Origin: Straminergon stramineum
Taxonomy: Eukaryota > Streptophyta > Bryopsida > Hypnales > Calliergonaceae
Direction of reading: 5' to 3'
Length of the DNA stretch: 64,000 nucleotides
Assembly (NCBI GenBank): GCA_963920665.1
Contig: OY987263.1
Span: forward strand, 19,951,430-20,015,429
The notes beneath the pieces were generated by a model that saw nothing but the letters and a program-made list of their open reading frames with translations, did not search any database and had not been told where the DNA came from. Of the stretch, positions 12,701 through 22,434 are shown one piece after another; position 1 is the stretch's first letter; the number at the start of each line of letters is the position of its first letter. Made by a program: the position numbers and the translations under genes.

Positions 12701-13112
12701 TATAGATTTTATTTTTGTCTACATGGAAAGCTTTGATTCATTCCATTTGGATTTGTTATGAGAAAGTTATAGACAATCTTGTTTTTTGGGCACTTAGAGC
12801 ATCTTCCTGAAAAAATAACTTGTAGGATTCATTTTTGAATGCAATTTTTACAATTTTTACAAAAAAAGAGGTCCTTATCGTTTCATTTGCCTTCTAGAAC
12901 AATCTCACCATTGAGATTAGTGCATTTTAATTCCATCTTAGAGATATTAATAATTTGGATTTTCCTTCTATCTTGTACCTACTTCTACTTAACAATTTTT
13001 TAAAGAATCAAAATTAATTTTTTTTGTCTTTTCTTTTTTTTCATGGACTCTCAACACAATTCTCCACCATAAAGATTTAAAGCTCAAAACTCTATAGTGC
13101 AAAAAATTAAAG
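9710..13112. other. AT-rich intergenic DNA with TTAA/CCC element remnants
   Basis: No gene is supported. An 88-bp segment at 11095-11182 is also found near 61045-61130. Just after it, TTTAGGGGTTAACCCTTAAAG (11174-11194) looks like two element ends abutting at one TTAA. TTTAACCCCTAAAAGACC at about 12444 is another element end. CACTACAAAAAAATG at 11934 resembles a CACTA left terminus. A 93-codon minus-strand frame at 10394-10672 is open but unrecognised and has no clear exon signals. Confidence 0.45.
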
Positions 13113-13692
13113 TTAACCCCTAAAGGACCGAGGCACATTTTGGGCAGAAACTGTCAAAAACTGCCATTTATTAGGGCAGCAAGAAAAAAATGTAAAAAAT
13201 AATTATTTTTTCAAAATTCAACCGTACAAATTTGTACTAGACTTCTTTGGGTACATGTGGAAAAAAATTTAGAAACTTTGACCACATGGATTGAAAGATT
13301 ATAACATTTGAAGTTAGGTGAAAAAGTTTTTTTCCAACCTTGCCCGACAAGGCTTGCAAACTTCAACTCCTTCTAGAATGAGATTCTTATACTAAATATG
13401 GTTATTTTTTTTGACATTTGCATCTTTTATCATGTAAGCTACACACCTGCTAAATTTCAAAATCATATGAAGAGTTTTGCACATGCTACCCGAGGCTGCC
13501 CGAGCTGCCCGCAAAGTTTAGGGCAGCATAACTTTTGATCTAGGCACCTGATTGGAAAACAAATTAGATTTTCAGGAAGGGGGTATATAGTTACACATTA
13601 TGTCCAAATTTCATGAACATTCGACCGAAAATGACTTCGTAGGAACCTACCTAAGATTTCTTACTTACATTGAATGGACACTTGGTCCTTTA

Positions 13693-14498
13693 TGGTACGT
13701 TCGCACCTGCTGTTAGTAAAAATTTAGGTGCATTTACAGGGTGTGTGGTTAGACAGAATGTCCCTCTTGGGCCTCTTTCGGGGGCAGGGATGGGATGCGG
13801 GCAGATGAAGGGGCTGCTCCACAACCTTTTCAGGACCCATCAATCTACTTCTTATTTCGATTTAAATTTGATTTTTCCAATGCCATAAATCACAAGATTT
13901 TCAATAAGGAAATAGAAGTAATGTCGTGGGTTTTGTGCCACACAACCACATAATCACTTGAGCCTCATAGCCAACATGGTGTAGAGATGGGAGAGGAGAG
14001 AAACTCTTTATACTAGTGGAGTAGTGGTGGGTGAAACAAACCATGTGGGATATGCGATTTAGGAGAAAAAAGAGCTCCTCCATTCATGGTTGTGGAAATG
14101 CAGGAATTGTGATGAAAGTCAAATTTCAGACCTCATTCAAACATACTAAACTATATTTTTTCAAAAAACTTCAAACTAAAAAATGTTGGGGAATCAAGTA
14201 CACTTTTACCTCCAAAAATCTGTTTGAGATTTCAATACTCCAACTAAAAGTTATGGACAAATTTCCAAGGAGGTGTTTGAAAATGTCCCTAAGAAATGTC
14301 CTTCCCACATACACACACCTCTAGAATTTGTGGAGAACTCTTACATAAGGCTTCAAAATCTCAAGTGGTTCTTTAGGGATAAATGTTAGCTTGCTTCTCT
14401 GACTTCTTGTAGTTCTATTTTATTTTTTGGAAGAAGCTATTATACAATGTCCAAATGAAGTCTAAAATTCAACTTTGAGCACAATTCTTGCGTTTCAA
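13693..14498 (+). repeat. Left 806-bp inverted arm of the 4.8-kb element
   Basis: Near-identical inverse of 17684-18489. A 97-codon frame at 14031-14324 exists in both arms only because the arms are copies; it shows no family resemblance. The part at 13700-13830 is GC-richer than its surroundings. Confidence 0.85.
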
Positions 14499-14620
14499 TT
14501 CAACCATTAGCACCTTCATTTTTTTATGAATAAAATTGAAAAGTCTCGAAAATTGTACAATCTTAGAGGTGTAGAATTTTCTATTTGAGTAAGTGAACCC
14601 AATTGTGATCCTTTTCTTAA

Positions 14621-15564
14621 CCCCTAAAGGACCAAAGTGCGTTTTCTGGCAACATAACAATTTTGGGCAGCTCACTACGAATGGAGTTTTTATTTTTTTT
14701 CTTTGAAATTTTCACACAACATATGCCCAAGGAGTAGCTTGAAGGCCCAATAGTTTTCATAACTTTTGACAACGTGGTTCAAAAGTTATTGCAGGATATG
14801 TAGTTTTCTTTGAACTTTGGGCAGCCTAGGCAGGAAAAAAAACTTCTTTAAAAATCATTTTTAAAAAAAATTAAAATTTGAAATTGATTCTTCAGATTTT
14901 TATCTATGTGGAAAGCTTTGAATCGTTCCATTTGGATCAATAAATCAAAAGCTATGAGGAAATTTAGTTTGTGGTAGTTTGAGGGTAGTTACGAAATCTC
15001 TACTCTAAAATAAACTTTGAACTCAGTTATTTAACTCAATTTTCAATATTTTTGGAAAAAAATAAAAACATTAGGTGCACATTGTTTATTACAAAATTAT
15101 AACCTTTGGGATTGGCATTTTTCAAGTCCATAAATAAATTGGGGACAATTTAGTATTTTGAAATATTCTCTACATCTTTCTACTTACTAATTTTTTCCTA
15201 CATGTTGTACAATTCCAAATGATCTGAAAATTTTCAAGCATCTAGCCAACTTGCCTTGATGAATGAAGTAAAAGAGTTACAACTATTTTGGACATTTTTT
15301 ATGATGATATGACCTTTTGAAGTGCAGCTGCCCGGATTTTCGCAGGGACAAAAAATAGATTTTTGTCACTTCAAACGCTAATATCTTGCAATCTAAACCG
15401 TGGAAATTCCTGAAATTTTTTCCACATCTTCCCAAACTAGCGTACTACAAGATCCTACGGTTACATGTGTCCAAAGATGTCGTCTTTAATAAATTTGATA
15501 CTTGTGTTAGAAATGGCAGTTTTGGACTGTTTTTGGTGAAAACATAGTCAAAAACCTTTAGGGG
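14621..15564 (+). mobile_element. 944-bp TTAA-flanked element (family A, copy 1)
   Basis: TTAA at 14617-14620 precedes CCCCTAAAGGACC, and CCTTTAGGGG is followed by TTAA at 15565-15568. The body is exactly as long as the copy at 48295-49238 (944 bp) and similar along its length, sharing for example GGGCAGCTCACTA near the left and ATCTTGCAAT near the right. There are no transposase frames. TTAA duplication with ends beginning CCC is the rule for piggyBac elements; assignment is inference from that alone. Confidence 0.75.
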
Positions 15565-15568
15565 TTAA

Positions 15569-17683
15569 GGTGATAGTCTTTACAAATTCCTATCTAATTT
15601 GTACAATATTGTTGTAGGAACACTAATTTTTTAGCATTGTCAAAATTCATAATTTATTCATATGTTGTGTAAAAAAAATGCATTTTTGGAGATTTTAGAG
15701 TATTCTACTAACTTCCACTAATATCCTACAAGAGTTTGGTAGTTTTTTTATACAAACAATATGTAATTGCATATTCAATCATATATACACAATTACGCAT
15801 AGTTACTTTATGAAAATCTAAGTAGTGATGTTTTTATTTTCAACATGTATATATAAATAAATAAAATATGTGTGTGTAATGCATAGGTTTTGTCAATCAC
15901 AACAAACTTTCATTCAAGCAATGAAAAAATAATATATTTTTAAGTACGTGAAAGTTATGTGTTTTTTAATTGAATTGAAAAATACTAATCATTAAAGATA
16001 TTAGAAGCTTGATATGAATATTTTCAAATCATAAAATTGAACATCAAACAAGGTAAGAATGTCAGAAAAGTTGTACAATGTTACATATTATTAATAGTAC
16101 ATGTAGGTGTGGTCTAAATTGATAATACTCCACCACTAACATTGTACCATATTCTTGGGGAGTTCACTCCCTTATATATTTTGCATACAACTACGATAAT
16201 GACCTATTTAATGGGGGGTTATCTATAAAATGACCTATTTATAGCATGGAGGTGTTTCAGGACACCTTATTTTACATATAATCTTATTTCTCACTTATAC
16301 ATAACCCTATTTTATATAAAATCTTATTTCTCACTTTTTAAGTACCCTATAGTAGATGTTATTTTTTACAAATTTTACAAGGAATGAATATATTGGACCC
16401 TACTTTTTATCACACGTGGTTTCTAAAACTTTCGCCAGTGATCTCCCCGAGACCATATTCAACACTTCTCAATTTTGTTTATAGAAATGAAGCCATTTAT
16501 AGTTACACCTCAAATTTTGCTTCCCCCTTGTTTCATTGTTGTTTCAACATTTGGTACATTACTATACGTTTTCAAAGAATATTTTCACAACTAAAAATTA
16601 GTCTAATGTTATTTGAAACAACAATGGAATATTTTACCATGTTCACCTAATGGTTTAAAGTATAATAAAAGTTAAATTGTTTTAACATCATATCATCAAT
16701 AGACAATTAAATTTCAAACTAATACATATTTCATACCTTTTCATAAGAAGTTCCATTTCTTGTAAGATACCCTCTATGTGATAAGAGCTCCAACATGTTT
16801 TGACATCCTACAAAACAGAAAGGATTATTGTGTGTACAATATCCTCCTCATAAAAATCTAGTAAATAAATAAATAAATAAATACTTGCATCACAATACAA
16901 TCTTCAAATCCAATCTAATTAGCTTGAGAGAGGAAATAGTGTCCTTTTGCATTCTCAAGTAATTGGAACTTTGGATATTGACAAGTTTTTTTAATCATCA
17001 TTAATCTATCATCAAGTGCTTGCAATACATAAGGGATGAACAATTGGCATAAGATGTCCACTAGCATTTTGAAAATCCAAATGTTGTTTTGATGTAGACT
17101 ATCAACATCAATTGAAAGGTATGAATTTTAAAACGGTATTATTCCTTCATCAAAAACCCCAAAGCTTTCTCTGTCACAGTTTTGAGAGCAATGGTATTGC
17201 AAAAGAGTTAAATTTGACAACATTCTTGAATTAACATTTCAACATTTCAACTTGAGAGCATGAATCGATTAAAATAGAACAAGCCCTTACAAGCCCAAAA
17301 TGAGGAGACCATTTTTTTATAAGTCTTGAGAAACCCTTGTAGAAGATGATTATCAAGAATTCAACCATGAATTATTGTTGATCCAATATTCTACACCACC
17401 ATATTGAAAATGTGAAACAATACCTTTGAGTAATTGTTGATTCAATATTCTACAACATCATACTAGAAATGTAGAAACAATACCTTAGAATAATTGTGAA
17501 TTCAGTACTCCTACATTAATACCATATTCAAATTATTGACACAATACCTTTGATTCACAACATAGATTCAATGTAACTTGTGACATTCCTAACACAACCT
17601 CAAGATGTCTACTTTGTGTTTGTCATGTTATTTCAATAATGGTGAAATATTGATTTAAAGTTCTTATGAATTTCAGACATGAG
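15569..17683. other. Spacer of the 4.8-kb element, no gene seen
   Basis: AT-rich. It contains an AAAT microsatellite at about 16860-16882 and three degenerate tandem units of about 70 bp at about 17370-17555 (shared core TTGATYCAATATTCTACA and CAATACCTT). An 88-codon frame at 16384-16650 is open but unrecognised and A/T-biased, so it is not called. Confidence 0.5.
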
Positions 17684-18489
17684 TTGAAACGCAAGAATTG
17701 TGCTCAAAGTTGAATTTTAGACTTCATTTGGACATTGTATAATAGCTTCTTCCAAAAAATAAAATAGAACTACAAGAAGTCAGAGAAGCAAGCTAACATT
17801 TATCCCTAAAGAACCACTTGAGATTTTGAAGCCTTATGTAAGAGTTCTCCACAAATTCTAGAGGTGTGTGTATGTGGGAAGGACATTTCTTAGGGACATT
17901 TTCAAACACCTCCTTGGAAATTTGTCCATAACTTTTATTTGGAGTATTGAAATCTCAAACAGATTTTTGGAGGTAAAAGTGTACTTGATTCCCCAACATT
18001 TTTTAGTTTGAAGTTTTTTGAAAAAATATAGTTTAGTATGTTTGAATGAGGTCTGAAATTTGACTTTCATCACAATTCCTGCATTTCCACAACCATGAAT
18101 GGAGGAGCTCTTTTTTCTCCTAAATCGCATATCCCACATGGTTTGTTTCACCCACCACTACTCCACTAGTATAAAGAGTTTCTCTCCTCTCCCATCTCTA
18201 CACCATGTTGGCTATGAGGCTCAAGTGATTATGTGGTTGTGTGGCACAAAACCCACGACATTACTTCTATTTCCTTATTGAAAATCTTGTGATTTATGGC
18301 ATTGGAAAAATCAAATTTAAATCGAAATAAGAAGTAGATTGATGGGTCCTGAAAAGGTTGTGGAGCAGCCCCTTCATCTGCCCGCATCCCATCCCTGTCC
18401 CCGAAAGAGGCCCAAGAGGGACATTCTGTCTAACCACACACCCTGTAAATGCACCTAAATTTTTACTAACAGCAGGTGCGAACGTACCA
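17684..18489 (-). repeat. Right 806-bp inverted arm of the 4.8-kb element
   Basis: Inverse copy of 13693-14498. Its outer end CGTACCA abuts TTA and then GGGGTTAA of the interrupted host element. Confidence 0.85.
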
Positions 18490-18500
18490 TTAGGGGTTAA

Positions 18501-18754
18501 GAAGGGTTAAAGTCAAATAACCTAATCTTGCAATGTGTGGAAAAGCTTGTTTTCTTCACTTTAAACACAAATATCTTGCAATCTATGAGGTCAAAATTTC
18601 TGAAATGTTTTCCACACATTTTCATACTAGTTAGGTGTAAGATCCTACAGTTAGATGTGAAAAGAATAAAAATTTCAAATTTTTATACTCTTTGCTCTAA
18701 AAATGGCAGTTTTGAGTGTTTTTTCGCAGAAAAAAAGCATTGGTCCTTTAGGGG
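18501..18754 (+). repeat. Right-end fragment of a TTAA/CCCC element (family A related)
   Basis: The last 254 bp resemble 15360-15564, with shared words ATATCTTGCAATCTA, TTTTCCACA and AAATGGCAGTTTT. They end GGTCCTTTAGGGG|TTAA (TTAA 18755-18758). The left part of the element is missing. Confidence 0.6.
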
Positions 18755-18865
18755 TTAAGAACACAATTAAAAAGCAAAAAGTGCATTGAAGGAACTGTGA
18801 TCCATTTTTGAAACTCTACTGCATGATTGTAAATGCCCCTCCAGAATACGAGCCTCCTACCTTAG

Positions 18866-18975
18866 CACCAAACTCCATCAGACCCCTGTTTTGGTGCTCC
18901 AAACGGAGTTTCTTTTTTCTTTTTTCTCAAACTCCTGCTCATGGTCCGGCACACACTTTACCATTAACTCCTAAT
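18866..18975 (+). repeat. Dispersed repeat, second copy split at 47813-48225
   Basis: CACCAAACTCCATCAGACCC...TTTTGGTGCTCC and TCTCAAACTCCTGCTCATGG recur near 47813 and 48168, where about 280 bp of other sequence separates the two halves. It lies just upstream of the AP2/ERF leader. Nature unknown. Confidence 0.5.
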
Positions 18976-18999
18976 AAGGGGCAGCTGGGCAGCCCGAGC

Positions 19000-20186
19000 G
19001 GCCAGGGCCGAACTTACCAGAGTCCCAGCCAACGCGCAAGCGCCAGCACGTCCTTCCTCTCTCCAAATGTCTGTACAGACAAATCCTCCGCAGAATGGGG
19101 TCGTGCCGTGTGTGTCCGGTAACGTGGAACTTCTATTCCGTTGCTGCGGAACTTGCGTTGGTGGGGGTCAGCATGCCTTCCCCTCGTTGCCGTCACGAAG
19201 CTGAAGCCTTCCGCTAAGTTAAGCATTATTCCCGATAGCGACACTCGCTGTTTCCCATTCTTTTCCCCTACCAGACTCCAATTCGGCCGAGTTGCTAAGT
19301 GACTATCTGAATGTGAGAAAGAATCGGACAGGGCTTTGTGCCGGAGGGAGGGAGGAGGAAGACCGGAACAGTGTGGGGAGAAGACCGCAAGCAAGGGTGG
19401 CGACGCATTCGAAGTGGGTTCCAAGGGCATTGGAAGTGGATGTTCGAAGTTGACGTGTAGAGGCAGAAGCTTTTTGAAAGGTACGCACTCAATCACGAGT
19501 TGCATTCGACCTTGGGAAGTTTCGCTGAGTTCATCAATGTAGCTTAAGTTTCGTTTTGCGACTCGTGTTCCGAATCGTTGGCTCCTTTCCTGATTTGAAG
19601 GTTTGTGGGCATTCGTTCTTTTGGGTTGCAGTTTTAATTGTATTTAGGTTTCAGTGCTGTTCTTTGGTGCACTTGATTTGTGTATTCCAAAGGTTTGAGC
19701 TCCGTAGGGGCTAGGGTTTGGAATGTTAAGATTGTGCTGGGATTCTTCTACGCCAATCCGCAGGTAGTCATGGATAGTGAGATCTGGTCAAAAATGAGAT
19801 TTTAATTCGTAAATTACAGTTATGATCATTCTGGGAACACGAGCCAACTTTCTTGAGATCAGATTTTTATTACTCGTGTATGAAGTTCTTTTGGAAATGT
19901 TCCGAGAGTTTGTAGGTTATTCTTATAGGCAAACTTATCTGTATTCGATGATCAGTGTCCATAGACATGGAGACATGGAGACAAGTCGTGCTTACGCCCG
20001 ACTTGGTGGGTGAAGGCCAGCCGAATGTATTGGAAGTGTTGAGTTGTTGTTGGTAAAGGAGGTCCCGAACGGTTTTAGTATCCTCTTCCTTACCCAATAA
20101 TTATTAACGGTTTAGATTTGCTTGAATGTGTAGGGAAGTTTGGAGGTGACGTCCAACCTGCTGCGTGTTGTCTCTCTTTTTCTACC
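19000..20186 (+). promoter_or_regulatory. Promoter and long 5' leader of the AP2/ERF gene
   Basis: GC content and CpG frequency rise sharply from about 18980, as at the other genes here. Short upstream ATGs at 19311, 19443 and 19538 are followed quickly by stops. GAAAG|GTACGC near 19480 could be a leader donor. A copy of the dispersed intronic repeat occupies 19785-20100, which suggests that this part is a leader intron. The transcription start cannot be fixed from sequence. Confidence 0.4.
19785..20100 (+). repeat. Sense-oriented intronic repeat, copy 1
   Basis: Recognised by the shared tail CGACTTGGTGGGTGAAGGCC, AGCCGAATGTATT and GTTGTTGGTAA...GGTTTTAGTATCCTC. These align with sequences at 26360-26790, 42055-42420 and 42935-43280. 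It lies upstream of the AP2/ERF start codon. It is the most diverged of the four at its left end. Confidence 0.5.
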
Positions 20187-21489
20187 ATGGCCCCATGTTT
20201 CTCTGCCATGTAAGTATCACGTCCTCCATGCCGAATTTTGATTCTTAGGAAGGAGTCCTTCTCTGATTGTCAAGTTTTTGGAAGCCAAATTATTTTTTTT
20301 TTTTAAATAATCGCGATTTCTGCTTCAAGCCCAATATCATTTCTTGCACCGGAATAGATCATCAAAAAGTAACTCTATTTGCTGCCAGCATCAAAAGTTG
20401 TAAACCTACTGAAGTTTATAAAGGAAAATGTATGCAATATCAAAACGAAATTCTACATAGAAAACAAGCTTAGGATGTGATTAAAATACCTTAGGAATGC
20501 AGCTGATAAGGTCGTCTGTTGGAATGACTTGATGATAAACTCTTTTCAAAAATTAGCTGGAGTTCTGGATTCAGTTCGCTAATCTTAGGAATTCACTTTT
20601 GCTATGCAGGCGGTCGGAAGCGAAATCGCCGCAGGTCAAGTGCAAAGGCATCCACGAGCCCAAGGGGCGAGTGAAAGGATTCAGAGTGGAGATTCGTCCT
20701 CCCGGTTCTTCAAAGAAGATATGGGTGGGAACTTTTGACACACGAGACAAAGCCAAGCGTGCATATGATGCGGCTGTGTATCTCACTGGGAGGGAGCCCT
20801 TCTACTTCGTGTACCCGGAGGGTTACTTCTCTTCTCGCCCACCTACACCGTCGAAAGAAGATGTTCAAACACAAGCCAAAAAATTCGCGGATAAGACTGA
20901 CCAGCTTGCGGAGAATGTAGCCTCTCGCCTCGGGGCCAGCTCCAAAGCAGGACAAGCCAAGAATTTCGGAAGTGAGCGGACCAGTCCGAATACTACCGTC
21001 GTGAAGAAGGTTGCTGAGAAGATGAACTCACCGCTTCTGCCAGATCCCTTGAAGACGCTGGCAGGATTGGACCAATTCTTGCAGGGAGCAGAATATCTGG
21101 AGGTTCCAGCTCTACTGGATTGGACATCCTTGGATTGCTTGCCAGTGCAATCCGAGGAAGTATTGGAGGAAAACAAGGTTGACTTGGAGAAGTCGGCATA
21201 TCACAGAGGCTTTACAAGTAAGCAAGATATTTGGAAATCATTGTCGGACGTCCCCCTACCAGCACCATATGATATCCCCGCCGTCGAGAATGAAAGTTCA
21301 TATCTCAACTTTGATACTCCATCGAAGATCTCTTCAAAGAGAAAGCGTGGTGTATCTCAGGAAATTGATTTTTTTACAAGTTTTGGCGAGGATTGGGGTT
21401 TTTCGGAGGGTATTACTGATGATGATGACTGGCCAGGGTTTGCTGATGAAGATGGCTGGTTATCATGCATTAATGACTCGTGGGTCTAA
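20187..21489 (+). CDS. AP2/ERF-domain transcription factor (divergent DNA-binding domain)
   Basis: Two coding exons, 20187-20209 and 20610-21489, give 300 aa. Exon 1 is only 23 nt: an ATG in strong context (ACCATGG), then donor CCAT|GTAAGT. Exon 2 follows TATGCAG and keeps frame, creating MAPCFSAMRSEAKS. The start was chosen because exon 2 has no in-frame ATG before its domain. The AP2 domain spans about residues 18-81. Its core WVGTFDTRDKAKRAYDAA is typical, but the usual YRGVR start is replaced by CKGIHEPKGRVKGFRVEIR, so DNA contacts may differ. A basic KRKR at 251-254 could be a nuclear signal. The last 40 residues are acidic and aromatic (TDDDDWPGFADEDGW), like an activation domain. AP2/ERF proteins bind GC-rich promoter elements in stress and hormone responses; the target here is unknown. 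It converges on the ADP-glucose phosphorylase gene. Confidence 0.85.
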
Positions 21490-22434
21490 TCTCTCTCCAA
21501 TGGCCCCTTGAACCCGCGTTAGTAATTTGTTTTCGGGTGATCCAGTTGTAGATTTTTTGTGATTTTGATTAGAAAGTAACACCGATAGGCCTTGGGACGG
21601 TTAAGAGGGTCATGTTACTGTCGGACGGCTTTAAAATGACGCTGTACACTTCTCTTCTTTCACTCTAGGAACTTTTTTGCTTGAAGTCTTCTAAGAAAGA
21701 CTTGGTGTTGACGTTAGAGATGCACTGTAAATAATACGTCTACTATCACAGAGACTTATATGGAGGTGCTCTTGTCGAGGTTGCATTTTTGGATTAGCTT
21801 AGCTTGGACGTGCAGTATTCCCTTACCGGCTATTTTAATCCAGTGTACTGTATAAATGTTAAATGTGTTCAAATTGTCGGAGTACTTGAGCGAAAAAGAC
21901 GATGTGAATGTTCTGTACAGTACAGTATGTGAAGAGACTTTGAAAGCTATGGAGTTTCTCAACACTGTAGCAACATCGAATAGCACACTTGATTGAGCAT
22001 ACTGGATAGAGCCTTGGTATAACTGTGTCGGAAGCTTGCACAATGATTACGTATTGATGTTGACGCTGGACAGTACAATACACCACTTTCACATCAAAAC
22101 TTGAACCAGGTTTGGATCATCGTGATCCAAATAATGCATTCTTCAGAGCATTAAACTTTGAACCTCTATACCGTTATTTTTTGAGTGATCTAAATAATGC
22201 ATTTTTCAGAGCATTAGAACCCTCTTTGACTTGCTAACAAAGAATGATTAAGAGCAGGATTATTCAAGTCAGAGAAAATATGCTGAGTGTTTAAACTATC
22301 GCAATTAATTGTCGTTCTCATTCAGCATAGCTTCTCTCAAAGTGAATCTCGAACATTCACAACATATTCTTGCTGCCAAAGTTGGTACGTGTCAAGCCAA
22401 GATCAACTCCTATACAGTACTCCATACTATGCAG
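21490..22434. other. Convergent 3' spacer
   Basis: Lies between the ends of two convergent genes and holds their 3' untranslated regions. A short direct repeat, GATCYAAATAATGCATTYTTCAGAGCATTA without gaps, occurs twice at about 22123-22155 and 22187-22217. Nothing else is seen. Confidence 0.5.

Larger units (their letters stand above)
13693..18489. mobile_element. 4.8-kb element with 806-bp inverted arms, TTA target duplication
   Basis: The element starts TGGTACGTTCGCACCTGC and ends in the inverse. Its arms, 13693-14498 and 17684-18489, are both 806 bp and differ at only a few positions that I could see (for example GGGGGCAGG against GGGGACAGG). The direct repeat TTA flanks both ends (13690-13692 and 18490-18492). 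A 3-bp TTA duplication fits PIF/Harbinger-type insertion, but very long arms are more like foldback elements or some MULEs, so the superfamily is open. The spacer carries another element at 14621-15564 and no recognisable transposase. Confidence 0.75.
13117..18496. mobile_element. Small TTAA-flanked element, split by a 4.8-kb insertion
   Basis: The left end is TTAA|CCCCTAAAGGACCGAGG (TTAA at 13113-13116). The right end is split: GGTCCTTTA stops at 13692 and TTA-GGGG|TTAA resumes at 18490-18500. Removing the insertion leaves an element of about 580 bp whose termini, CCCCTAAAGGACC, are inverted repeats. The ends match those of the 944-bp elements at 14621 and 48295. It carries no coding frame and is non-autonomous. 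Confidence 0.7.

Noticed and set aside
14031..14324. A 97-codon frame repeated almost exactly at 17858-18151 on the other strand
   Set aside because: Both lie inside the 806-bp inverted arms, so the likeness comes from DNA duplication. The frame shows no family resemblance, and recent copies would keep any frame open.
19014..19505. 163-codon minus-strand frame upstream of the AP2/ERF gene
   Set aside because: It lies over the GC-rich promoter and leader of a plus-strand gene, with several overlapping frames. No domain is recognised.
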